Shown here piece by piece: positions 19,501 to 28,700 of a DNA stretch of 64,000 nt. The position numbers were made by a program, and so were the translations under genes. Positions within the stretch are counted from its first letter, which is position 1, and every line of letters begins with the position of its first letter. The notes under the pieces are model-generated. The model saw nothing but the letters and a program-made list of their open reading frames with translations, made no database searches and was not told the DNA's origin. The stretch is from Maniola hyperantus. Taxonomy: Eukaryota > Arthropoda > Insecta > Lepidoptera > Nymphalidae. The stretch is from contig NC_048557.2 in NCBI RefSeq assembly GCF_902806685.2, positions 3,774,654 through 3,838,653 on the forward strand. Direction: 5' to 3'.

Positions 19501-21757
19501 CTGTAAGATTTTTGATCCGCTAGGGCTTCTCTCCCCCGCGACCATAAAATCCAAAATATTGATCCAAAAACTATGGATCCTCAAGGTAGAATGGGACCAA
19601 CCCGTCCCCAGCGATATATTAAAAGAGTGGCAGCGAACGCGAGCAAATATAGACATTCTATTCACGATAAAAATCCCGCGAAATGTACTCTGTGATAATT
19701 ACGTTAAAGTCGAACTTCATTCATTTTGCGACGCTTCTATAAGTGCGTACGGCGCTTGCATTTATTTAAAATCGATCGACGCGTCAGGTAGGCCGAGCGT
19801 TCATTTATTGTGCTCAAAGTCGAGGGTAGCTCCGGCCGGGAAGCCTATGACGATTCCTCGTCTAGAGTTGTCCGCAGCTCAGCTCGCAGCTAGACTTTGC
19901 GTTGCGTGCCTAGACTCAATTCGCCTACCTATATCTAACTGCGTACACTGGTGTGACTCAAGCATCGTACTCAGTTGGATCAACACGAGTCCTAGCAAAT
20001 TAAAAATGTTCGTAGCAAACAGAGTTGCGGAAATTTGCGAAAATACACAAGGCACATCTTGGCGTCACGTGCCTACAGATCTGAACCCCGCGGATATGAT
20101 ATCTAGGGGAATCGATGCTATTCACTTAAAAAATTCCGAACTCTGGTGGAACGGCCCTGAGTTCCTACTTATGGAGGAAAATCAGTGGCCTATTAATATT
20201 AATCTTAAGGCTGTCGACGAAACTTTACCCGAATTAAAAACTCACTCAGCTACAGTTACTATTGAACCAGAATTGCTCAAATTCGAAAACTATTCAAACT
20301 TTAATAAATTGAAACGCAGCTTCGCGTATGTACTAAGATTCATAAATAATTGTAGAAACCCAGGCGCAAGGCGCACGGGCAACCTAAAGTTATCGGAATT
20401 AAATGAATCGTTTTTGCAACTCGTTATTTTTTGCCAGCAAAGTTCCTTTCAGAACGAATATAACTGTATTTTAAAAAACTTACCTATCAGTACAAAAAGC
20501 AAACTCTCATCCCTCAGTCCCTTCCTAGATAAAAATAAGGTCATGCGTGTTGGAGGAAGGCTCGATTCGTCCAAGTACAAATACGAAAAGAAGCATCAAA
20601 TCATACTAGACGGAAAACATCCTCTGACGAAGTTATTATTCCGTTACGAGCACACGCGTCTATTGCACGCGGGGCCCCAGGCGCTACTGTATTCTATAAG
20701 AGAAGCTGTGTGGCCAATGGGGGGAAGAGTTTTAGCTAGACGCACGGTCCACGATTGCGTAATTTGCAGGCGTCACCAGGGTCATACTATGACTCCCTTA
20801 ATGGGAAATTTACCTGCTCAGCGGGTGACGCCCGCATTTCCATTCCAGACCGTCGGCATTGACTTCGCGGGTCCGTTCTCGATATTGAATAAAAAGGGTC
20901 GAGGTGCAAAAACTTCTAAAGCCTACTTATGTCTTTTTATCTGTTTCCGCTATAAATGCGTGCATTTAGAAGCCGTGAGTGACCTGTCTAAAGACGCCTT
21001 TGTCCTCGCTCTTCGAAGAATGATCTCAAGGCGCGGAAAACCAGTCGAAATTTTCTCTGATAACGGCCGAAATCTGGTATCTGCTGCTAAAGAAATTACT
21101 CAATTCTTAAAATCCAATCCCGTCATTTCTGACTTTGCAGTTGACGAACAGATAAAATTCTCTTTTATCCCCGCATACGCCAAACATTTCGCGGGAATCT
21201 GGGAAGCTGGAATCAAATCCGCTAAGCATCACATTAAAAGATATTTGGGACATAACAATCTGACTTTTGAGGAATTAAGTACTCTTTTTTCGCAAGTGGA
21301 GGCTATACTGAATAGTCGCCCCTTATATCCCATGTCTGCCTCTCCTGACGATCTTCTCCCTCTTTCCCCAGGACACTTCCTGATTGGACGGCCGCTGACT
21401 GCGCTGCCGTCACCTAATGTCGAAGACTTCAGTTCCAACAGCCTCGACCGCTACTCGAGGCTGGAAAAGGTGCGCCAGCAGTTTTGGCGTCGCTGGCAAA
21501 GAGACTACATCAGCGAACTTCAACAACGCACCAAGTGGCGCACGAACCGAGGAAAGCTGAACGTGGGAGATCTCGTGCTGCTGCAAGAGGATAATATCGC
21601 ACCCCTCAACTGGCGCCTCGGCAGAGTCACTGCTCTGTTCCCAGGAACTGACGGCATCTCCAGAGTCGCCGATATCCGAACCGCGAGAGGAGTGGTGCGC
21701 AGGGCTTTGACTAGCATTTGCCCTTTGTTTTCTCCAGATGAGCTTGTTTCTTCTTAA
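16574..21757 (+). CDS. BEL/Pao retrotransposon gag-pol polyprotein, intact
   Basis: One uninterrupted frame of 1727 codons. In order: a Pao-type gag domain (about 128-290; FKWLEFRDTFRSLI), cysteine/histidine knuckles (about 354-415), an aspartic protease (DCGSQSSLLT near 470; DCGS rather than the usual DSGS), reverse transcriptase (GDIEKMYRQIEV near 801; catalytic YYDDLLTG near 880), RNase H (FCDASISAYGA near 1050), integrase with a zinc-binding H-H-C-C segment (about 1360-1405) and acidic residues in GIDFAGPF, SDNGRN and the glutamate of GIWEAG, then a C-terminal DUF5641-like tail. It replicates by copying its RNA and integrating the cDNA. The intact frame and matching LTRs suggest a young, possibly active copy. 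Confidence 0.97.
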   Translation: MSLKELIIKRSSVKGRVTKFKNYISKINKLSVLDSLELGELKLKLGKIECLATEFSDVQGQIESLSGDTLDAELDIREEIENELDSVTSLAQDILSRNSKVPCFEDAHSSSSGQELGVSQGIGFKLPLIQISKFDGTVFKWLEFRDTFRSLIHDNEHILPIYKFHYLNSYLEGDAARVISNLEVCALNYKKAWSLLCERYDNKRQLISNHLNALFNIETLSRESEQSLRSLVDNVNKNLRALASLGQPVDKWDSLIIHMVSSKLDSHTSMKWEEHRNSLSDMPTLDEFHKFLKERADVLESFNQNKTQNKRVSSNAAPIASNSNNYNKNIRQNKSFSYAVQSGYNNADRNRARCVVCKLDHAIYNCPSFLAKTPELRIAEAQKLKLCLNCLRSNHRTRQCFSSRCRECRKPHSTLLHKPTEEPSAPTVQNSVDELSVNLARQATSHVMLSTVMVEVLNPLNSKTEVIRALLDCGSQSSLLTKRVKEKLNLEAIPTNLTVVGIGNNSNNHVTERCLVRFNSLQGDYHASLSCFIMPELTANIPKINIEYKLFSLPENIQLADPNFCSPAPVDALLGADLFWDVIGNTVKSLGDGKPYLCNSRFGWVISGPISLNCDPKQINCNFASSESFDDRLDNQIAKFWELEELPQKLLLSDSEKACEQHFKTHTTRLESGRFCVRVPLKDSPTTLGDSFRQAKKRFFNLERRFRKQPELKQEYAAFIKEYLDLGHCSELPRFTSKSGYFLCHHAVFRTKSESTRLRVVFDGTAPSSNGISINSLQLIGPTIQDSLFSIILRFRLHKYVLTGDIEKMYRQIEVNEKDRNLQLILWREDESQPLRALQLNTVTYGFASASFLSTRCLYQLGEECTDGSIKTIIQRDFYYDDLLTGADTEVQLAYILKSVQTTLKDGCFNLRKFRSNLPSVFQDSNLNLEDNLCLSNSTSALGLGWDPKLDVLNFSCQSPSEQGEITTKRQIVSNACKIFDPLGLLSPATIKSKILIQKLWILKVEWDQPVPSDILKEWQRTRANIDILFTIKIPRNVLCDNYVKVELHSFCDASISAYGACIYLKSIDASGRPSVHLLCSKSRVAPAGKPMTIPRLELSAAQLAARLCVACLDSIRLPISNCVHWCDSSIVLSWINTSPSKLKMFVANRVAEICENTQGTSWRHVPTDLNPADMISRGIDAIHLKNSELWWNGPEFLLMEENQWPININLKAVDETLPELKTHSATVTIEPELLKFENYSNFNKLKRSFAYVLRFINNCRNPGARRTGNLKLSELNESFLQLVIFCQQSSFQNEYNCILKNLPISTKSKLSSLSPFLDKNKVMRVGGRLDSSKYKYEKKHQIILDGKHPLTKLLFRYEHTRLLHAGPQALLYSIREAVWPMGGRVLARRTVHDCVICRRHQGHTMTPLMGNLPAQRVTPAFPFQTVGIDFAGPFSILNKKGRGAKTSKAYLCLFICFRYKCVHLEAVSDLSKDAFVLALRRMISRRGKPVEIFSDNGRNLVSAAKEITQFLKSNPVISDFAVDEQIKFSFIPAYAKHFAGIWEAGIKSAKHHIKRYLGHNNLTFEELSTLFSQVEAILNSRPLYPMSASPDDLLPLSPGHFLIGRPLTALPSPNVEDFSSNSLDRYSRLEKVRQQFWRRWQRDYISELQQRTKWRTNRGKLNVGDLVLLQEDNIAPLNWRLGRVTALFPGTDGISRVADIRTARGVVRRALTSICPLFSPDELVSS

Positions 21758-21768
21758 ACGAGACGTTT

Positions 21769-21782
21769 AAGAGGGGGGAATT
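21769..21782 (+). promoter_or_regulatory. Polypurine tract of the BEL element
   Basis: AAGAGGGGGGAATT lies directly before the 3' LTR, where plus-strand DNA synthesis is primed in LTR elements. Confidence 0.85.
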
Positions 21783-21784
21783 TA

Positions 21785-22015
21785 TGTCAACGCATATTAA
21801 AAGTTGATAGTGCACACGTAGCATATTATGAAATTAGTGTAGATCGTGCCTAAATATTATCTATGGTCAGAAATTGTACCTATATTAGAAATGTCAAAAT
21901 AAACCGTTACATACACACACTCTCCGCTGAAAAGTACGTTGTTTCATTGTTCCTTCTCCGAACCTAAAAATTAGAAGATCTGCCTATCGGGTCTTCGGTG
22001 TTAGTTCAAATAACT
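21785..22015 (+). repeat. 3' LTR of BEL/Pao retrotransposon (last 4 bases missing)
   Basis: Same sequence as 15412-15642. It breaks off at TTCAAATAACT, before the terminal AACA present in the 5' copy, where rearranged element sequence begins. Confidence 0.9.
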
Positions 22016-22510
22016 CTTATCAATTTTTGATCAATATTTTGGATTGTATGGTCGCGGGGGAGAGAAGCCCTAGCGGATCAAAAATCTTACAGGTATTTGA
22101 AACTATTTGGCGCTTGGTCGTAATTTCGCCCTGTTCGGAAGGGGACTGACATGAAAAGTTTAATACGTCAAGTTTTGGATCCCAACCCAAACCTAACGCA
22201 CTTGTAGAATTGCTAAGACAAAGATTGTCTTCTAAGTTTAAGTTTGAGTCTTGGAAGACGCTAGGTAAGTTGGATCTGAATTTTCTCAAATTAAAGCACC
22301 CATCCTTTAATATAGTCTGAACTGACTTCAAAATGTAAGCTAACTGGACTTCTGTGTCAGCTCCAGTTAGAAGGTCATCATAATAAAAATCGCGTTGAAT
22401 AATCGTTTTTCGCCTATTGCCGCGCCAATCGCGAGCAATAGTAATAAAATTAGAAGATCTGCCTATCGGGTCTTCGGTGTTAGTTCAAATAACTAACATA
22501 GTGGTAGTAG
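22016..22510. mobile_element. Scrambled tail of the BEL element
   Basis: In order: about 22020-22415 is the reverse complement of pol (corresponds to about 19189-19570); about 22415-22447 is a sense piece of gag (17515-17547; GCGCCAATCGCGAGCAATAG); about 22448-22493 repeats the LTR 3' end (AGAAGATCTGCCTATCGGGT) and includes the AACA that the 3' LTR lacks, then TAGTGG as at the primer site. The antisense frame 22020-22331 is therefore pol, not a gene. Confidence 0.9.
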
Positions 22511-22779
22511 TGTAGTTTTTTATATTCTGAAACTAGTTTGGTCTTTGGCCTGAAATTGAGTTGGTCTGTTATGTTACCGGCCAACTCGATTTCAAGTGCG
22601 AGCGCGTGACTGTTAATTACTTAATGTCATTCATTGATACTATGTCTTTTTAACCGACTTCAAAAAAAGGAGGAGGTTCTCAATTCGTCGGAATCTTTTT
22701 TTAATACACTTTTTCATATAATACCTATATTATGATGATATGTGTATATCGTGGCCATATCCTAGATTTTATCGTATAC

Positions 22780-23155
22780 TAGCTTATGCCCGCGACTTCG
22801 TCCGCGTGGACTACACAAATTTTAAACCCCTATTTTACACCCTTAGGTTTGATTTTTAACTATGATATTTTAACATAAGCTTAATAAATAAAATATGTCA
22901 TACTGCTAATTGCAAAAATATTAACTACAAAACTTCTTTATCGACACTACAAAACTGACAGACTTTCATACAAACTTCAAACCCATATTTTACCCCTTTA
23001 GGGGTTGAATTTTGAAAAATCCTTTCTTAGCGGACGCCTACGTCATAATAGCTATCTGCATGCCGAATTTCAGCGTGATCCGTCTAGTAGTTTGAACTGT
23101 GCGTTGATAGATCAGTCAGTCAGTCAGTCAGTCACCTCTTCCTTTATATATATAT
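22780..23155 (+). repeat. SINE (GACTTCGTCCGCGTGGA family) with internal extra segment
   Basis: It begins ACTAGCTTATGCCCGCGACT and ends with TCAG repeats. About 130 bp of AT-rich sequence (22860-22980) separates two half-copies, so it is a nested or dimeric copy. Confidence 0.75.
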
Positions 23156-23157
23156 AG

Positions 23158-23345
23158 ACTAGCTGGCCCGGCGAACTTCGTACCGCCAGTCGATTCTTTT
23201 TCAGGCAATTTTTTAAATTTTTCTCTCCGTAAGAACCATCCTCGTCCTTCAAGGAATATAATAAAAAAAAATTTGCGAAATCGGTTCAGCTGTTCTCGAG
23301 ATTTTCGATCAGCAACACATTCAGCGATTCATTTTTATATATAGA
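23158..23345 (+). repeat. Dispersed repeat starting CTAGCTGGCCCGGCGAACTT
   Basis: It has the general build of the other families (CTAGCTG start, AAATCGGTTCAGCTGTTCTC core, TATATATAGAG end) but a different head. It abuts the preceding SINE. Confidence 0.6.
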
Positions 23346-23766
23346 GAAGTACTATGGCCTACAAACGTTGACGATCCAACGATACGATAATATGGTCAGC
23401 GCTTGTTGACTATATTGTTATGTTCATGGGCAACTCTACTACCGCGACTAAAGATCATTTAATGTGAAATAATAATTAAAATATACTAACAATAAAACCT
23501 GTGTATTATTTTTGATATATTCTTTAGGTACCTACCTGTAGTTTTTATAGGTTTGACGACCTCCATGGTGTGGTGGTAGTAAGCGTGGTATTAGTGCAAG
23601 CGTTAGTTGGTACGATTACCCGCAGATGTCTGTTCTGATGGGAGACTGCGGCCGTGCCTAGTCGCCATCCTATCAGCCAAGCCTTGCCGCCGACGCCTTT
23701 CCGTTGCTATTTTGGAAACCAATTAGTACTGACTGTAGTAGTTGTTGACTGACATAAGTATAGTAG

Positions 23767-23908
23767 GTACGCGACAAGTTGAGATAGCAATCGCAGTGGG
23801 GACGTCCCGCACAGCCCCCGTGTCAAAACCCGGTGTGGGATAGCTCGAATGATGTGCGGGGCGTCCCCCTGTTTCATACTCCAATTGCCATCTCGACCTG
23901 TCGTAACT
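23767..23908. mobile_element. MITE with GCGACAGGTCGAGATGGCAA-like ends, copy 1
   Basis: Inverted ends (GCGACAAGTTGAGATAGCAA left; TTGCCATCTCGACCTGTCG right) flank a GC-rich centre. A second copy lies at 50144-50267. Confidence 0.75.
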
Positions 23909-24639
23909 TACAAGGAGTCCGTTTTACTGTGGCTTTATCAAACCAGTTCTAAACGCTTATATCTTTAGACCATTGCTTACCAGGATGAGAGCGCAGTCAA
24001 GGACTAACATCTCAACTATGGTCATCGAAATAAAAACTAACTGCTCTGTTGGAGTCGCGGTTACTCGGCGGCGGAGCATGAGGTCCCGGGTCATCCTCAT
24101 AACTTATTGGGGTTTTCTGACAAGAAACTCAAAGGCATAGATTCTCAAAGGCAACCCGGGATGACAGACGGACGGACAGCGGAGTCTTAGTAATAGTTGA
24201 TAATAGGGTACCGTTTTATCCTTGGGTACGGAAACCTAAAAAAACAGACCTAAAATCAAGTTGTCGGCAATCGCAAGTCCAGTGTATTAGTAGAGGTCAG
24301 TGGCGTATACGACGATCCATCCAGCCATGCCCACAGACAGGACATTAATTATGTGTCTGGTCTGTGATTATGAATATTGATCACAATAGGCTACTTGACT
24401 CATATCTAATTTCGTCCAATAAATGATTATATTTTATTATAGTATTTTGCTTAAGACAACGAAATATATCAATAACAATTATTAAAAACGCAGGATGGAT
24501 ATATAAATCCAATTTTAAAAAATACAGTTTTTATTTTTATTTGAAACTCAGAAAACGCTGTCAGCCATGATGTGACGTCATTAAATATGTAAACAAAGAA
24601 ATGTCATCCCTATTGACTAACGTAGTATCCATATATATA

Positions 24640-24845
24640 AAATTTCAAGTCCTGACTAACTTATATATCAAACATCTAAACAGCTGGTCCTAGATACATG
24701 AAATTTGGTGGGTGTGTTCTTTGTAGGTAAAGAGAAGGTATCCACTAGGAAAGGATTTTTTGAAATTCCACCCCTGAGTGGGTTAAATGGGGGTTTGAAA
24801 TTTATGAAGTCCACGCAGGCGAAGTCACGAGCATAAGCTAGTTTT
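24640..24845 (-). repeat. SINE copy, minus orientation, diverged
   Basis: The reverse complement begins CTAGCTTATGCTCGTGACTT and contains AATCCTTTCCTAGTGGATAC, the core of the GACTTCGTCCGCGTGGA family, but has a different 3' half. Confidence 0.65.
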
Positions 24846-25757
24846 TATATATTTCTAAAAACTCATAGTAAACGTAAAAATTATCGTTTTCTCTTTATAA
24901 ATTGAATAAGTTATTAAGTAAGACTTACAACAAAGTGATCTTTGCAAAAATAAATTTGGGTTGCAGTCGTTAGTGATATAGGATCCTTTTAAGCAAGTCT
25001 TCGCGTGTTACGTATATTTATTTCACTGGGCACTCTAATCCACAACTTTCCTGTGGTCTTTATCGATGCGTTTTTACATTCTCGGATGATACAATAACGA
25101 TAATTACTATATTTTTCATGTAAACTAGTATAGAAGTCATGTTTATTAAACTTTGGGAGGTTATGCTGTTGTTTACAAATGCATGACGTCAGAGCACAGA
25201 CAATCTATCGGCCAAACATGGCCGACAGTGTTTTCACCTGTCTAAGAAAAATATATTTTTAAATTAAAGTTTTACGGTTTTTAGGGCGCAAAAAAATATA
25301 GTGTTAATTTTTTTGATCTAATAGGACAAATATTAACCATTTAAGACCTACTTAAAAAAAGTGTCAACTAGCCTAGCACAGAGTAGGTACTTTTTACATC
25401 TGAGTGAGGAGTGAAGATTACCTATCAAGAGATTAGGTCAAAATTTCTTTTGTTTTGTGGTCACTTTAATTTGTTTTGACCTTTTGACATATTTCGGGGA
25501 CTCCCACAGATATTTATATTATCTATATTGCATAAAATAGAACATCTTTTCTTTTATCTTTACATCTTTATTCTATGGTGATTCTATATGGATCAATGGT
25601 TGTTTTTTGAGGTTAGGAAGTTTTTGGTAAACAAAACAAATATTTTCTATTAGAATGATTGTTATTTCATAAAAAAGCTGTATTAAATTATACTTTAAAC
25701 CTACATACTTTCAATTAAACTATTATTTACAGCAGTATTTAGTTTAATCACAGTAAT

Positions 25758-28700
25758 ATGTCACATCAACTCTGTCGGGTGGTTTCTCAAGTTCTTCATC
25801 GATATTTTGGCGAAATAGTGCAGAATGTCGGCCACGACCTGTTTATATATGGAAGTAAACCCATTAATATGATTGTGAAGACGACGGGACTCCCTCGAAC
25901 TCAGGTAACACTTGTTTACACTAAATAGAAATCGATAAGGGACATGGGTTTATTTAAACTTCTTTACCTCTTTCAAGTTTCCTGGTTCTATCTTGGACTG
26001 CTAAACTTGAAGGGCTAACCTATTACCTATCATCAAATAAAATTAAAGAAAGTTATTATTTTACCCTACATTTTTATTTTGGAAGTGTCTAGCCGACTGA
26101 CCGACGGAAGGCTAATTTATTTTTATTGAGCCGATCGTCGTATCGCTAGTCTTGTCAGTCACTCAGTTAGTCCAGTCAGACAGACAGACAAGCAGTTGTT
26201 AAAAAAAAAGAGTTATAAATTCAGTCAGTCAGTCCGGTCAGTCACCCCAAAAAATTAATAAAAAGATCAAAGTGGAATATACCTATACAACTGCAAGACT
26301 TGTTCTCTCGGATGAATAATTATATATTATTTCACCGATTCTCGGGTGGTTAGCAGCGGTCTTTTTTAGCAGGCTATCATCTGTTAGGAATAGATTGAGA
26401 TTGTTAACTGATGCCTTCTTACTTATCATCTACACATTTCACCAGCAAAATAGTTCAATTTCAGGTTATAGACAGCTTGAGGACCCTACTGAAGTTTGAT
26501 TTAGCTACTTTTGAGGGCACAGATGTGATAGTTGATTACAAACTATTGCCTGAAAATATACTGCTACTCATAAGATATCCAAGGTAAAGTAATTTTTTTT
26601 GCTCAAATTTCTTATAAAATATTACTATATTAATAGTACTACTATATTACTATTAATAGTAATATTAATATTACTATTAATGGTATTATTAGTATTACTA
26701 TATTAGTAGTATATTAGTAGCGAAACCTATAAAATATACCTTCTAGCTAAACCCAGCCACACTTTGCTATGGTCTGTTGCTTTCTTTGACTTTGCTATGT
26801 ATGTCTACAGTCTGTGATATTAACTATTTATTGGGAAAGTAAATAAATCCTGTTCCTAACTTTTTGGAGTTAGGTGTGTTTTAAAGAAATTAAATATCAC
26901 TTGCAACAGTGAAGAAAAACATTGTGAGGAAACCTGCATGCCTGAGAGTTCTCTATAATGTTCTCATAGTTCTGTGTGAAGTCTGTCAATCCACACTATG
27001 CCAGCATAGCTGCCTAGTTCTAAACTAGGCCTAAACCCTGCTCATTATGAGAAGAGATCTGTTTTTTTCAAAATTCAGATACAAGTTAGCCCTTGACTGC
27101 AATCTCACCTGGTGGTAAGTGACGATGCAGTCTAAGATGGAAGCGGGCTAACCTGGAAGGGGTATGGCAGTTTTTAATAAACCCATGCCCCTTTGGTTTC
27201 AACACGGCATCGTGCCGGAACGCTAAATCGCTTGGCGGCACGGCTTTGCCGGTAGGGTGGTAACTAGCCACGACCGAAGTCTCCAGACCAGACCAGAAAT
27301 TTAGAAATTATAAAATTCCAAATCCCTGCCAGGAATCGAACCCGGGACCTCCCACTAATAAGACCACAGCGCTTACCACTGCGCCAGGGAGGTCTCAGTA
27401 GTGAGCCGGTGATGGGTTATCATGATGAAATTGTAGGTACCTGCTGCAAATGAAGAGTAAATATGGCAGTCAGGCGGAGATGCTGGTGGAGGAATTGCTG
27501 CAGCAGGCCAGCTGCTCTGCCACCGCACTGCTGGTCACCGTCATGAACAAATACAAAGATGACAAGGTACACATTCCTTCTTATCTTCTTTACAAGCTTA
27601 TGCTCTCGACTTCGCGTTGACTACACAAATTTCAAATCCCTATTTCACTCTCTTGGGGGGTTGAATTTCAAAAATCCTTTCTTAGCGGATGCCTACTTCA
27701 TAATAGCTATCTGCATGCCAAATTTCAGCTCGATCCGTCCAATAGTTTGAGCTGTGCGTTGATAGATCAGTCAGTCAGTCACCTTTTCGTTTTATATATT
27801 TAGAAGATTGCCCTTCCAGGAAAAGAACTTGAACTTAATGAATCTCAAGGACACATTCATAAGTCTGGTGACAGCGGGCTACATTCAGCAGGCGCCTCTG
27901 GCAGAGCTGCGAGAAGGCAGCGAGGTGCCCACGCTTGTGGCAGCCGAGACCAAAGCCCCGGAGCTGGACCCGAGGGACCTCATGCAGGCTATGACGAGCA
28001 ACCTGGCTGATGTAAAGGATAGTAAGTTCATCATAGATTTATATAGAAACATTTGCTGACACAAACTCTTATGTTTTCAATCTAAGTTTCTATTCAATCC
28101 AAATTCAACCTAATGTTTAATTGAATAAACATGAATATCTCTAAACATATAAAAGAAAGAGGTGCCTGACTGACTGACTGATCTATCAACGCACAGCTAA
28201 AACTACTGGACGGATCGGGCTGAAATTTGGCATGCAGATAGCTATTATGACGTAGGCATCCACTTAGAAAGGATTTTTGAAAATTCAACCCCTAAGGGGT
28301 GAAATAGGGGTTTGAAATTTGTGTAGTCCACGGGAACGAAGTCGCGAGCATAAGCTAGTCAGAAATATACTTTTCTTTATGTAAGCCATATGATTAGCAA
28401 CATACATTTTGATTCACATAAAAAAGACCACTGACCTTACACCGCAGTGGGTGATTTATCAATTAATTTGGTGGTAGAAAGTGTATCTGTCTGTGTCGAC
28501 TGCAGGAAAGTCTTAACGACCACACATTAGATCGTCAGTCAAACTGTTGTTTCCCACAATGAAATTAAAATACTACAGTACACAGCAGAAAGTTATCGAC
28601 CTTTAGAAGGAGATAGCAGATTTATAGAGCATTGTCTCTGTCGTTGAGTTCGACAAAACGTAATATACATAGGTATGACTGACAGAGAAAACGCTCTACA

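Larger units (their letters stand above)
22511..25757. other. Intergenic, repeat-rich, upstream of POLR3C; no gene seen
   Basis: It holds SINE-type repeats at 22780-23155, 23158-23345 and 24640-24845 (minus), a MITE at 23767-23908, and a weak inverted-repeat pair (GTCAGCCATGATGTGACGTC near 24562; ATGACGTCAGAGC near 25183, with GGCCGACAGTG near 25220). The POLR3C promoter should lie near its right end. Confidence 0.55.

Noticed and set aside
22020..22331. Antisense 103-codon ORF
   Set aside because: It is the inverted pol fragment of the BEL element, not a separate gene.
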